Positions 30,221-38,489 of a stretch of 64,000 nucleotides of DNA are shown in pieces. Below the pieces are notes generated by a model. The model did no database searches. It had not been told where the DNA came from and saw nothing but the letters and a program-made list of their open reading frames with translations. A program made the translations under genes and the position numbers. Origin of the DNA: Gaiellasilicea sp963745775. Its GTDB lineage: Bacteria; Actinomycetota; Thermoleophilia; Gaiellales; Gaiellaceae. The DNA lies in the NCBI GenBank assembly GCA_963745775.1, contig CAVUYY010000001.1, positions 137,311 to 201,310 of the forward strand, written 5' to 3'. Every line of letters begins with the position of its first letter. Positions within the stretch are counted from its first letter, which is position 1.

Positions 30221-30253
30221 GGCCTGGGCGAGCGTGCTCTCGCCTGAGCGCGG
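30221..30253 (+). repeat. array element R27 (variant subtype, right edge)
   Basis: GGCCTGGGCGAG then CGTGCTCTCGCCTGAGCGC. Same subtype as R17; it abuts the cysN stop codon and is the last element seen. Confidence 0.72.
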
Positions 30254-31501
30254 CTAGCTTGCTACGGAGAGGATCATCCCGGCGCCGACTGTGTCGTTCG
30301 TCGACTCGTCGATCAGGATGAAGGCGCCCGTGGTTCGGTTCTCGGCGTAGGGGTCAACGGCCAGCGGCTCCGCCAGCCGGAACCTCACGCGGGCGATGTC
30401 GTTCAGCTCCAAGCGCTCCGGCGAGGGCTGGTCTTCGAGCGTGTGGATATCGACCACCGAGAGCAGCTCGTCCGCGATCGCGCGCACCGTGCGCGTCGTG
30501 TGCTTTACCACCAGCCGAGCTCGCGGCTCGAGCGGGCGCTCCGCCATCCAGCACACCGTCGCCTCGAGCTCGCGCGCGACCGACGGCGCCTCGGCGGGGT
30601 CAGCGAGCATGTCGCCGCGGGAGACGTCGAGGTCGTCGGCGAGGCGGATCGTCACCGACATTCCCGGCACGCCGCGATCCGGCTCGACTGCGGCCACGGT
30701 CGTCCGCCGGCCGGACGGGAGCACGACGACGTCGTCGCCCGCCGCCCACACGCCGCCTGCGATCTGACCGCCGTAGCCGCGGTAATCGTGATGCTCGTCC
30801 GAGATCGGCCGGATCACCCACTGCACCGGGAACCGCCGGTGCGCGAGGTCGCGGTCGCCTGCGATCTCGACCGTCTCGAGATGCTCGAGCAGCGTCGGCC
30901 CCTCGTACCAGGACATCCCTTCGCCGCGCTCGACCACGTTGTCGCCTCGCAGCGCGCTCATCGGGATCACGCGCACGTCGCGCAGCCCCAGCCGCTCGCT
31001 CGTCTCGCGGAGCTCCTGCTCGATCTCCCGGAACCGCTCCTCCGAGAACCCGATCAGATCCATCTTGTTCACCGCGACGACGACGTGCGGGATCCCGAGG
31101 ATCGCCGCGATGTACGAGTGGCGGCGCGTCTGCTCGACGACGCCCTTCCGCGCGTCGAGGAGGATGATCGCCACGTCGGCGGTCGAGGCGCCCGTGACCA
31201 TGTTGCGCGTGTACTGGACGTGGCCGGGCGCGTCCGCGAGCTGGAAGCGGCGGCGCGGCGTCACGAACGAGCGGTAGGCGACGTCGATCGTGATCCCCTG
31301 CTCGCGCTCGGCGCGGAGGCCGTCCGTGAGCAGGGCGAGGTTGACGTAGCCGTCGCCGCGTCGCTTCGACGTCTCCTCGATGTGCTCGAGCTGGTCGACG
31401 AGGATCTGCTTCGTGTCGTAGAGGAGCCGCCCGATCAGGGTCGACTTGCCGTCATCCACCGAGCCCGCCGTGACGAGACGGAGCAGCTCGGTGTCGAGCA
31501 T
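30254..31501 (-). CDS. cysN: sulfate adenylyltransferase subunit 1 (GTPase CysN)
   Basis: ATG at 31501 (4 bp after the cysD stop) gives 415 residues. GTPase motifs are G1 AGSVDDGKSTLIGR, switch REQGITIDVAYR, G3 LADAPGHVQYTRNM and G4 VVAVNKMDL; beta-barrel domains II and III follow. With CysD it makes adenosine 5'-phosphosulfate from ATP and sulfate, driven by GTP hydrolysis. The protein ends after the barrels, so no APS kinase (CysC) is fused, and none is seen elsewhere in the window. Confidence 0.95.
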   Translation of the reverse strand: MLDTELLRLVTAGSVDDGKSTLIGRLLYDTKQILVDQLEHIEETSKRRGDGYVNLALLTDGLRAEREQGITIDVAYRSFVTPRRRFQLADAPGHVQYTRNMVTGASTADVAIILLDARKGVVEQTRRHSYIAAILGIPHVVVAVNKMDLIGFSEERFREIEQELRETSERLGLRDVRVIPMSALRGDNVVERGEGMSWYEGPTLLEHLETVEIAGDRDLAHRRFPVQWVIRPISDEHHDYRGYGGQIAGGVWAAGDDVVVLPSGRRTTVAAVEPDRGVPGMSVTIRLADDLDVSRGDMLADPAEAPSVARELEATVCWMAERPLEPRARLVVKHTTRTVRAIADELLSVVDIHTLEDQPSPERLELNDIARVRFRLAEPLAVDPYAENRTTGAFILIDESTNDTVGAGMILSVAS

Positions 31502-31505
31502 CGCG

Positions 31506-32417
31506 CTAGAAGTAACCGACACGCTTGCGATCCTCCATCGCGGCCTCGCTCGCGCGGTCGTCGGCGCGGGTCTCGCCCCGCTCGGTCACGCGGGTCGCGG
31601 CGATCTCGGCGACGACGTCCTCGAGCGAGCTCGCCTCCGACGCGACCGCGCCGGTGCAGCTCATGTCGCCGACCGTGCGGAAGCGGACGGAGACGGTGAA
31701 CGGATCCTCGCCGTCCATCCGCTCCAGAAACTCACTGACCGCGTAGAGCATTCCGTCGCGCTTGAACACCTCGCGCTCGTGGGCGAAGTAGATCGGCGGC
31801 AGCTCGAGCTCTTCGCGGGCGATGTACTGCCACACGTCGAGCTCCGTCCAGTTCGAGATCGGGAAGACGCGCACCTGCTCGCCGCGGCGGAGGCGGCCGT
31901 TGTAGAGGTTCCAGAGCTCGGGGCGCTGCGCGCGCGGGTTCCACTGGCCGAAGTCGTCGCGGAAGCTGAAGATCCGCTCCTTCGCCCGGGCGCGCTCCTC
32001 GTCGCGGCGGGCGCCGCCGATCGCCGCGTCGAAGCGGTGCTCCTCGATCGCGTCGAGCAGCGTGGTCGTCTGGAGCTGGTTCCGCGAGGCGCGCGGCCCG
32101 GTCTCCTCGACCACGCGGCCGTTGTCGATCGACTCCTGTACCGAGGCGACGATCAGCGTCTCGCCGAGCTCGGCGACGCGGCGGTCGCGGTACTCGATCA
32201 CCTCGGGGAAGTTGTGGCCCGTGTCGACGTGCATGACCGGGAACGGGAACTTGCCGGGGCGGAAGGCCTTCTCCGCGAGCCGCAGGAGCACGATCGAGTC
32301 CTTGCCGCCGGAGAAGAGCAGGACCGGCCGCTCGAGCTCGGCGGCGACCTCGCGCATGATGTGGACTGCCTCCGCCTCGAGCTCGTCGAGGTGGGAGAGA
32401 TGGATGGGAGCGCTCAC
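31506..32417 (-). CDS. cysD: sulfate adenylyltransferase subunit 2 (CysD)
   Basis: GTG at 32417 overlaps the cysH stop by 4 bp (GTGA), giving 303 residues. The ATP-pyrophosphatase P-loop LLFSGGKDSIVLLRLA, HVDTGHNFPEVIEYRD, AIGGARRDEERARAKER, FSFRDDFGQWNP and VFPISNWTELDVWQYI are all typical of CysD, the adenylylating subunit. The C-terminal SVRFRTVGDMSCTGAVAS is present. Middle gene of cysH-cysD-cysN. Confidence 0.96.
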   Translation of the reverse strand: MSAPIHLSHLDELEAEAVHIMREVAAELERPVLLFSGGKDSIVLLRLAEKAFRPGKFPFPVMHVDTGHNFPEVIEYRDRRVAELGETLIVASVQESIDNGRVVEETGPRASRNQLQTTTLLDAIEEHRFDAAIGGARRDEERARAKERIFSFRDDFGQWNPRAQRPELWNLYNGRLRRGEQVRVFPISNWTELDVWQYIAREELELPPIYFAHEREVFKRDGMLYAVSEFLERMDGEDPFTVSVRFRTVGDMSCTGAVASEASSLEDVVAEIAATRVTERGETRADDRASEAAMEDRKRVGYF

Positions 32418-33118
32418 GAGCCCGGATGCAGTCCGCATTCGGTCCGGTCGCTGCCGGCCCAGCGGCCCTCGCGACCGTCGCCGGGAAGCGTCGAGTGCGT
32501 GTCGCCGATCGACGCATAGCCGCGGTCGTGCAGCGCGTTGTAGGGGAGGCCGCGCTCCCGGATGTACGCCCAGCAGTCGTCGTCGCTCCAGTCGGCGAGC
32601 GGGTTCGCCTTCCACAGCTCGTGCGCCTCGTCCCAGCCGAGCTTCGGCGCGTTGGCGCGGGTCGGCGACTGGTCGCGACGGACACCCGTGATCCAGCAGT
32701 CGAGGTCTCCGAGCGCGCGCGCGAGCGGCTCGACCTTCGCGACCGCGAGGTAGAGGTCGGGCTTGCGCTCCCAGAGGTTCTCGCCGTGCGTCGCCGTCAG
32801 CTCCTCGGCGCTCGGGCCCTCGAACAGCTCGATCTTCGTGTCGTAGCGGCGCTCGACCTCGCGCCAGAGCTCGTACGTCTCCGGGAAGAGGTAGTGGGTA
32901 TCGATCGCGAAGACGCGCGCCTTCGGCTCGGCGGCGAAGAGCAGGTCGAGGAGGACGGCCTCCTCCTTCTGGAAGGAGCAGGCGAGCGCGAGGCGGGGGT
33001 GGAAGCGCTCGACGAGGTCGCGGAGAAGCTGCTCGGCGCTCAGCGCCTCCGAGCGCTCGACGAGCACCTCGATCGATTCGACGTTCGTCGCCACGCCCGG
33101 CAGACTAGCGAACTTCAT
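32414..33118 (-). CDS. cysH: phosphoadenylyl-sulfate reductase-type CysH
   Basis: A 234-residue protein. ACSFQKEEAVLLDLL, VFAIDTHYLFPETYEL, WITGVRRDQSPTRANAP and the catalytic TECGLH end are conserved. The 4Fe-4S cysteines of APS reductases are absent: the CC pair region reads KPDLYLAVAKVEPL and the CxxC region reads GDTHST. By family knowledge this is the PAPS-reductase (cluster-free, thioredoxin-dependent) pattern. The PAPS-forming APS kinase is not in the window. First gene of the operon, divergent from a TauE/SafE gene. Confidence 0.92.
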   Translation of the reverse strand: MKFASLPGVATNVESIEVLVERSEALSAEQLLRDLVERFHPRLALACSFQKEEAVLLDLLFAAEPKARVFAIDTHYLFPETYELWREVERRYDTKIELFEGPSAEELTATHGENLWERKPDLYLAVAKVEPLARALGDLDCWITGVRRDQSPTRANAPKLGWDEAHELWKANPLADWSDDDCWAYIRERGLPYNALHDRGYASIGDTHSTLPGDGREGRWAGSDRTECGLHPGS

Positions 33119-33166
33119 AACGCAAGCTAATCGACAGTATTAGTCGGCAACGGGTAAAGTCGTCGG

Positions 33167-34054
33167 GTGGATCCGAAGCTCGCGATCGCCGGCCTCTTCG
33201 TCGGGCTGCTTGTCGGGATGACCGGAATGGGCGGCGGCTCGCTGATGACGCCGATGCTCGTCTTCCTCTTCGGCTTCAAGCCGACCGTCGCGATCGGCAC
33301 CGACATCGTCCACGGAGCGATCTTCAAGTCCTTCGGCGCCGTGCGCCACCGGCAGCTCGGGACGGTTCATGCGCGGCTGACTCTCTGGATGCTCGCCGGC
33401 TCGGCGCCGTTCTCGCTTCTCGGGGTTGCCCTCTCGACCTGGCTTGCGCGCCGGTACGGCGACGGCTTCGAGGACGCGGCCGCGATCATCCTCGGCGTGG
33501 CGCTGATCGCCGGCGGTGTCGGATTCGCGGTCAAGACCTTCGTCACGGGCCGCGTGAAGAGCGACCTGCCGTTCGTGCTCAGTCGCGGCGACAAGAAGGT
33601 CGCGCTCGCGCTCGGCATGAGCGGCGGCTTCATCGTCGGGCTCACGTCGGTGGGCAGCGGCACGTTCTTCGGGCTCGTGATGCTGCTCGTCTTCCCGCTG
33701 ACCGCCTCGAAGGTCGTCGGCACGGACATCTTCCACGCGGCAGCGCTCCTCTGGGTCGCGGGCGCCGGCCATCTCGTCGCCGGCAACGTCGACCTGGCGG
33801 CGACAGGATCGCTGCTCGTCGGCTCGATCCCGGGCGTGCTGCTCGGGAGCAACATCTCCGTGAAGCTGCCGGACCGGGCGCTCCGCCTCGGCCTCGCGAC
33901 GACGCTGACGCTGGCGGGGCTGAAGCTCGTCGAGATGCCCGGCGCAGAACTCGTGATCCTGGCCGTTCTCGGCGTGATAGCGGTGCTGCTCGTCGGCGCG
34001 GGCGTCCGCCGCGTCACGCGACGCCGGCCGCCGCTCGCGCCCGACCCTCGCTAG
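33167..34054 (+). CDS. TauE/SafE family sulfite/anion exporter
   Basis: A 295-residue protein from GTG with about eight membrane helices. GLLVGMTGMGGGSLMTPMLV near the start and GMSGGFIVGLTSVGSGTFFG in the second half are the paired TauE/SafE signatures. Divergent from cysH across 48 bp, it probably moves sulfite, sulfate or an organosulfur anion in step with sulfate reduction; the direction and substrate are inferred from context. Its stop overlaps the next gene's stop by 4 bp. Confidence 0.88.
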   Translation: MDPKLAIAGLFVGLLVGMTGMGGGSLMTPMLVFLFGFKPTVAIGTDIVHGAIFKSFGAVRHRQLGTVHARLTLWMLAGSAPFSLLGVALSTWLARRYGDGFEDAAAIILGVALIAGGVGFAVKTFVTGRVKSDLPFVLSRGDKKVALALGMSGGFIVGLTSVGSGTFFGLVMLLVFPLTASKVVGTDIFHAAALLWVAGAGHLVAGNVDLAATGSLLVGSIPGVLLGSNISVKLPDRALRLGLATTLTLAGLKLVEMPGAELVILAVLGVIAVLLVGAGVRRVTRRRPPLAPDPR

Positions 34055-35229
34055 CCGAACGGCTCGAGCTCGCGGAGGTAGCGAGCCAGCAGCGGATCGA
34101 GGATCCGCCAGCGCCGCGGACCGTCCTGCACGATCAGCCCGGTCTGCTGAAGGCTCTTGAGCGCCCGGAAGGCCTCGACCGACTTGAGATCGTGGTAGGG
34201 CGACTCGCCGAGCGCGATCCGGCGGGCGATCAGGAAGGCGTGCCGGTGGCCGAGGCGGATCTGGTCGACCGTCTGCTCGAGGGTCGCGCGGTCGCCGAGG
34301 AGCGCGGAGCGCAGACCCTGCTCGACGAGCGTGGCGCCGATCTGGTGCGTGCCGGTCAGGATCGCCTGCAGGTGCGTCTTCTGCGCCAGGAGCATCGTCG
34401 CGCGGGGATGGCCGCCGCCGAGCTCGATCAGCCGGTCGAGCGCCTCGTCGTTGATCGTGCACGAGTCGACGGCGAAGCGATCCCCGAGCCCGTCGCGCCA
34501 CGCGGCTTCCGAGATCGGCCGCAGCTCGTACATCGATCCGAAGTGGCCGAACGCCTGCCGCGCCTGGCCGAAGAGGTCGCGCAGGATGTGCTCGTAGCTG
34601 CCGGCGAAGAGGAAGCTGACGTCGCGCGAGCGCTGGAAGATCGCCCGCATCTGCTTCGTCAGCGCGTCGGGATCCCCATACGGCTTGCGCGGGTTCGCGA
34701 CCTCCTGGAACTCGTCGATGAAGAGGATCAGGTGCTTCCCGTCCTTCTCCGCGATCCGCTGGGGAAGCCCGAGCGCGTACTCGAGGTAGCGCTCGGGGTC
34801 GCGCTCGGCGAGACCCGGCTTGAACGCGATCTCCAGCTCGTCGCCGAGCTCGTCCTGTGCCTTGAGCACGACGGTCGTTCCTGCCGCGTCGGCGACGAGC
34901 CTGCCGGCGGAGCGGGCCCGGTGCAGGATCCGGTGGAGGAGCGGTCGGTTCGCGATCGTCGCTCCGACGAGCGCTTCGGCGAGCTGCGCCGCGTTTGCGA
35001 TCCGGAAGAGGTCGAGCGCCGCGACGTAGAAGCCGCCCGCCTGCGCGCGTGCGAGCGCCGCCTCGCAGACGCTCGTCTTTCCAGTGCGCCGCGGGCCGGC
35101 GACGACGAGGTTCGCTCCGGCCATCAAGGTGGTCGCGATCTCGCGCACGTCGACGCTCCGGCCGATCAGGAGACTGGCCGGGAGCGGCAGGTCGGTAGGG
35201 AAGAGATCGGCGCTCTGGGCGCGAGCCAT
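34051..35229 (-). CDS. ORC/AAA-type ATPase (ATPase_2-like)
   Basis: A 392-residue protein from ATG. Walker A is VVAGPRRTGKTSVCE (near residue 45); Walker B is HLILFIDEFQE; VSFLFAGSYEHILRDLF is the sensor-1 region. The C-terminal third looks like a winged helix (FRALKSLQQTGLIVQDGPRR). This matches archaeal/bacterial ATPase_2 proteins of unknown role, often found with genes of mobile elements. The upstream region is AT-rich with inverted repeats (35253-35314). Confidence 0.85.
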   Translation of the reverse strand: MARAQSADLFPTDLPLPASLLIGRSVDVREIATTLMAGANLVVAGPRRTGKTSVCEAALARAQAGGFYVAALDLFRIANAAQLAEALVGATIANRPLLHRILHRARSAGRLVADAAGTTVVLKAQDELGDELEIAFKPGLAERDPERYLEYALGLPQRIAEKDGKHLILFIDEFQEVANPRKPYGDPDALTKQMRAIFQRSRDVSFLFAGSYEHILRDLFGQARQAFGHFGSMYELRPISEAAWRDGLGDRFAVDSCTINDEALDRLIELGGGHPRATMLLAQKTHLQAILTGTHQIGATLVEQGLRSALLGDRATLEQTVDQIRLGHRHAFLIARRIALGESPYHDLKSVEAFRALKSLQQTGLIVQDGPRRWRILDPLLARYLRELEPFG

Positions 35230-35252
35230 CCGCTGATCATACTGCGCGATGG

Positions 35253-35314
35253 AGTAGCTTCTCGCTGCAGAGAACGTAGCTTCGATAGTACAAGTTATGT
35301 AGTAAAAAGCTACT
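35253..35314. promoter_or_regulatory. AT-rich region with repeated GTAGCTT boxes
   Basis: In the 120-bp divergent region, AGTAGCTT (35253-35260), GTAGCTT (35276-35282) and the inverted AAGCTACT (35307-35314) occur in unusually AT-rich DNA. Probably operator sites for the ATPase and/or the FlgD-like operon. Inference only. Confidence 0.5.
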
Positions 35315-35349
35315 GAACGTGATCGGAAGGAAGCTCTAGACTAGGGCGC

Positions 35350-36285
35350 GTGGCCCGACTCGCCTCGATGGTGCTCGTGGTCGCGCTGCTCGCGGCAACC
35401 GCAACGGCCTTCGCGCTCACCGAGGGGCTGAAGCTCGAGCCGAGCCCGATTCTCGGCACCGCCGTGGACAAGGTCTTCTCGCCCGTGTGTGGTTGCCCGT
35501 CCGAGGAGGCCAGGATCTCGTTCCGGCTGCGGGAAGCGGACATCCTGGACGTTGCGCTCATCGACTCTGACGGGACGGTCGTCGCCCGACCCGTTCAGGG
35601 AGAGCGATTCGAGCGCGGGCGGGTCGTGATCCGCTGGGACGGGCTCGACGCCGACGGGAAGCCCCTGCCCGAGGCCGAATACCGCCCGCGCGTCCACTTG
35701 CGGGAGGAACGGCGCACGATCGTGCTCCCGAACCCGATCGAGATCGACGTGACGCCCCCCGCGGTCGAGTCGCTCCGGCTCTCGCGTCGCGTGTTCTCTC
35801 CTGACGGCGATCGGCGTGCGGATCGCGTGATCCTGAGCTACGAGCTCGACGAGGACGGTCGGGGGCTGCTGTACGTGAACGGTCGCCGCCGCGGACTGAC
35901 TCGCTTCCCCCGGCCGAGCGCTCGGATGGTCTGGAACGGCAAGGTGGATGGGAGGGCGCTGCCGGCCGGGATCTATCGGCTGCAGCTCTCGGCTCAGGAT
36001 CCCGCAGGAAATCTCGCGACGCGAACGGAGCCGGTCGCCGTTCGAATCCGCTACGTGGCGCTCGGCCGCGATCGCGTCCTCGCGACGGCGGGAGCCCGAT
36101 TCGCGATTCGCGTCTCGTCGGACGCGCGGCGCGTGCGCTGGACGCTCGGGCGGCGCAGCGGCTTCGCGCGACCCGGAACCCTGCGGATTCGAGCGCCGCG
36201 CCAGAAGGGCCGGTACACCCTGCGGGTGTCCGCGAACGGTCACACGGCGCGGGCGGCAATCTTTGTCCGAGAGCCACTGCGGTGA
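35350..36285 (+). CDS. secreted protein with FlgD-like Ig folds
   Basis: A 311-residue protein from GTG with an N-terminal hydrophobic segment (LASMVLVVALLAATATAFA), probably a signal or anchor. Ig-like parts follow: ARISFRLREADILDVALIDS, VVIRWDGLDADGKPLPEAEY, VFSPDGDRRADRVILSYELD and ALPAGIYRLQLSAQDPAGN, matching the FlgD Ig-like (FlgD_ig) fold used in cell-surface structural proteins. First gene of an operon: the next start overlaps its stop by 4 bp. Confidence 0.8.
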   Translation: MARLASMVLVVALLAATATAFALTEGLKLEPSPILGTAVDKVFSPVCGCPSEEARISFRLREADILDVALIDSDGTVVARPVQGERFERGRVVIRWDGLDADGKPLPEAEYRPRVHLREERRTIVLPNPIEIDVTPPAVESLRLSRRVFSPDGDRRADRVILSYELDEDGRGLLYVNGRRRGLTRFPRPSARMVWNGKVDGRALPAGIYRLQLSAQDPAGNLATRTEPVAVRIRYVALGRDRVLATAGARFAIRVSSDARRVRWTLGRRSGFARPGTLRIRAPRQKGRYTLRVSANGHTARAAIFVREPLR

Positions 36286-37724
36286 GCGAGCTCGCCCGGA
36301 TCGCGGGAACGGTCGGCTGTCTCGGGCTCGCGCTGCTCGTCCTCGCCCCGCGGCGGGAGTTGCGGCTCGCCGGCCTCGGCGCCTGGGCGTTCGGGATCGC
36401 CGGACTGGCGCTCTATCTCGCGCCGGAGGGCCGAACCGGGCTGCTGCTGGCGGCCGCGGTGGGCGGCGTGGTCCTGGGCGTCGCCGGCGCCGCCGTGCTC
36501 CTGCGCTGGCCGTGGGTGCTGCCGCTCGCGACGCTCGCGTGCGTTCCGATCCGGATCCCGCTCGAGCTCGGCGGTGAAGAGGCGAACCTGCTTCTGCCGC
36601 TCTACGCGGTGATCGGCTCGCTGGCACTGGCGCTCGGCTGGGAGTTGGTGCGCGGCGACGAGCGCTCGCGCGAGCTCGGGCCTCTGGCGCTGCCGCTCGC
36701 GGCGCTCGCCGCCTGGACAGGGCTTTCGCTCCTCTGGAGCGACGATCTCCGGCAGGGGGCGATCTTCCTGCTCGCGTTCGCGCTTCCATTCGGGCTGCTC
36801 GCGATCGGCTTCGCGCGGCTCCCGTGGAGCCGCAGGGGGCTGGTCGCGCTCTACGTCGGCTTGCTCGCGACGGCGCTCGTCTATGCCGGGATCGGGCTCT
36901 TCCAGTGGGCGACGCGCGACGTCTTCTGGAACCCGACCGTGATCGTCGGGAACGCCTATGCGCCCTTCTACCGGGTCAACTCGGTCTTCTACGACCCGTC
37001 GATCTACGGGCGCTACCTCGTCGTCGCGATCCTGGCGACGCTCGGATTCGTGCTGCTCGAGCTGCGCCCGCGCCTACTCGTGGGCGCGTTTGCGGCGATC
37101 GCGGCGATCTGGGTCGGGCTCCTCTTCTCGTTCTCCCAGTCGAGCTTCGCCGCGCTCGTCGCGGGCGTGCTGGCGGCTGCGACGGTGGTGTGGCGCTGGC
37201 GGGCCGCTGCCGCCGTCGGTCTCGTCGCGGTCGTCCTCCTCAGCGTCGGCTTCGCGACCCCGCAGGTGCGGGCGAAGCTGCTGCAGGAGTCGCGGGCGGG
37301 ACTCAACAACGCGACGAGCGGCCGAGCGAACCTCGTCACGAACGGGATCGGGATCGCTGCCGACCATCCAGTCCTGGGAGTGGGAGTCGGGAGCTTCAAG
37401 CGCGCGTACGCCGACCGCACGGGGCTGAAAGGACGCGAGCCGCGCAAGGCGGCGTCGCACTCGACTCCGGTGACGGTTGCCGCGGAGACGGGGCTTCCGG
37501 GGCTGCTACTCCTCGGCTGGCTCGGCGTTGCCGCGCTCGGCGCGGCGCTCCTGGGCGCGCATCGAAGCGATGCCGGTCGCGCCGCGCTCGCCGTGGGGCT
37601 TACGCTTGGCGCGATCGCCGTGCACAGCTTCTTCTACAACGCGCTCTTCGAGGACCCGATGACGTGGGGTCTGCTCGGTCTCGTCGCGCTGACGTTCGCG
37701 CGCCGTCAGGAGGGACGCGCTTGA
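36282..37724 (+). CDS. O-antigen ligase/polymerase (Wzy-like) family membrane protein
   Basis: A 480-residue protein with about ten to twelve hydrophobic helices. YAPFYRVNSVFYDPSIYGRY, a conserved periplasmic-type segment, and LGVGVGSFKRAYADR with ARPxxP-like AASHSTPVTVAAETGLPGLL are typical of the O-antigen ligase (Wzy_C) family. It would polymerise or ligate surface sugars at the outer face. Starts in the stop of the FlgD-like gene (GTGA); its own stop overlaps the PIG-L start (TTGA). Confidence 0.86.
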   Translation: MSELARIAGTVGCLGLALLVLAPRRELRLAGLGAWAFGIAGLALYLAPEGRTGLLLAAAVGGVVLGVAGAAVLLRWPWVLPLATLACVPIRIPLELGGEEANLLLPLYAVIGSLALALGWELVRGDERSRELGPLALPLAALAAWTGLSLLWSDDLRQGAIFLLAFALPFGLLAIGFARLPWSRRGLVALYVGLLATALVYAGIGLFQWATRDVFWNPTVIVGNAYAPFYRVNSVFYDPSIYGRYLVVAILATLGFVLLELRPRLLVGAFAAIAAIWVGLLFSFSQSSFAALVAGVLAAATVVWRWRAAAAVGLVAVVLLSVGFATPQVRAKLLQESRAGLNNATSGRANLVTNGIGIAADHPVLGVGVGSFKRAYADRTGLKGREPRKAASHSTPVTVAAETGLPGLLLLGWLGVAALGAALLGAHRSDAGRAALAVGLTLGAIAVHSFFYNALFEDPMTWGLLGLVALTFARRQEGRA

Positions 37725-38356
37725 TCGAGGGCTGGAAGCGCGTGCTCGTGCTCGCGCCGCATACCGACGACGGCGAGTTCGGCTGCGGCGGCACGATGGC
37801 GCGGCTCGTCGAGGCGGGGGTCGAGGTGCACTACGTCGCGTTCTCGATCGCGACCCGCTCGCTCCCGGAGGGTTTCGAGCCCGACACGCTCGCGCGCGAG
37901 GTGCGCGAGGCGACGACCGAGCTCGGGCTTCCGGAGACGCAGCTCCGCGTTCACGACTTCGACGTCCGCACGTTCCCGGAACGGCGGCAGGACATCCTCG
38001 AGCTGCTGGTCGGCCTGTGGGAGGAGTTGCGACCGGACGCCGTCTTCCAGCCGTCGCACCACGACGTCCACCAGGATCACCAGACGATCGCGCAGGAGGG
38101 ACTGCGCGCGTTCAAGCGGACGACGGTGCTCGGCTACGAGATCCCGTGGAACAACTTCGACTTCTCCTACGGCGCGTACATCGCGCTCGAGAAGGCGCAT
38201 ATCGAGCGCAAGGTGGCGGCGCTGGAGCGCTACGCGTCGCAGCAACATCGGCGCTACGCGAACGCCGAGTACGTCTGGAACCTGGCGCGCGTGCACGGGA
38301 TCAACGTGAATCGGGAGTACGCCGAGGTCTTCCAGGTGTATCGGATCGTCGCCTAG
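37721..38356 (+). CDS. PIG-L family deacetylase
   Basis: TTG at 37721 overlaps the previous stop (TTGA) and follows CAGGAGGG; 211 residues. The zinc motif VLVLAPHTDDGEFGCGGT and the second site PSHHDVHQDHQTIAQEG define the PIG-L/LmbE family, which removes acetyl groups from N-acetylglucosamine-type sugars. In this operon with a polymerase it probably trims a surface glycan sugar. A third block, GYEIPWNNFDF, is also typical. Confidence 0.88.
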   Translation: MIEGWKRVLVLAPHTDDGEFGCGGTMARLVEAGVEVHYVAFSIATRSLPEGFEPDTLAREVREATTELGLPETQLRVHDFDVRTFPERRQDILELLVGLWEELRPDAVFQPSHHDVHQDHQTIAQEGLRAFKRTTVLGYEIPWNNFDFSYGAYIALEKAHIERKVAALERYASQQHRRYANAEYVWNLARVHGINVNREYAEVFQVYRIVA

Positions 38357-38396
38357 CGGCGGCGGTGGCGGCGCGCGCGTCGTCGTTGTTGCGGGC

Positions 38397-38428
38397 CTGA
38401 AACCAGCCTGAAACGGGAGGGCTGTACA
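38397..38428 (+). promoter_or_regulatory. SARP-type operator and -10, upstream of kinase-nSTAND-WD40 gene
   Basis: CTGAAAC at 38397 and CTGAAAC at 38408, exactly 11 bp apart, with TGTACA at 38423, 8 bp after the second heptamer. The start codon of the downstream gene is at 38490. Confidence 0.7.
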
Positions 38429-38489
38429 GGTTCCTCCAGCCGTCCTATCGTTGCGGAGGACGGGGGGGCTCCGCCAGCAAGGAGCGCAC

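Larger units (their letters stand above)
8025..30253 (+). other. repeat-delimited single-gene cassette-like array (integron-like layout, no integrase seen)
   Basis: About 27 copies of one ~33-36 bp element lie here, all in + orientation, and nearly every interval holds one small gene. The common parts are CTGGGCCAG, then YGTTCGGGAATG, then WCSCCTGA. Of roughly 27 genes between elements, about 19 are on the + strand. Elements typically start 0-100 bp after a + gene's stop codon. The array is split by a repeat-free block at 18.05-21.3 kb. Mobility by site-specific recombination is inference; the copies and their orientation are seen directly. Confidence 0.7.

Noticed and set aside
8025..30253. 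Canonical integron attC sites
   Set aside because: The paired boxes are in the reverse order (GTTCGGG before CCCGAAC), GTTCGGG does not fit GTTRRRY, and no integrase gene was found. Only the layout is integron-like.
8025..30253. CRISPR array
   Set aside because: Repeat spacing is 0.06-3.3 kb and the spacers are genes; no cas genes are seen.
8025..30253. Repeats as plain transcription terminators
   Set aside because: Orientation is fixed regardless of gene strand, several lie upstream of genes, and there is no U-tract; terminator hairpins in the window look different.
30443..31699. Long + strand frames opposite cysN, cysD and other genes
   Set aside because: Arg/Ala/Pro-rich shadow frames caused by high GC; the minus-strand proteins are clearly recognisable.
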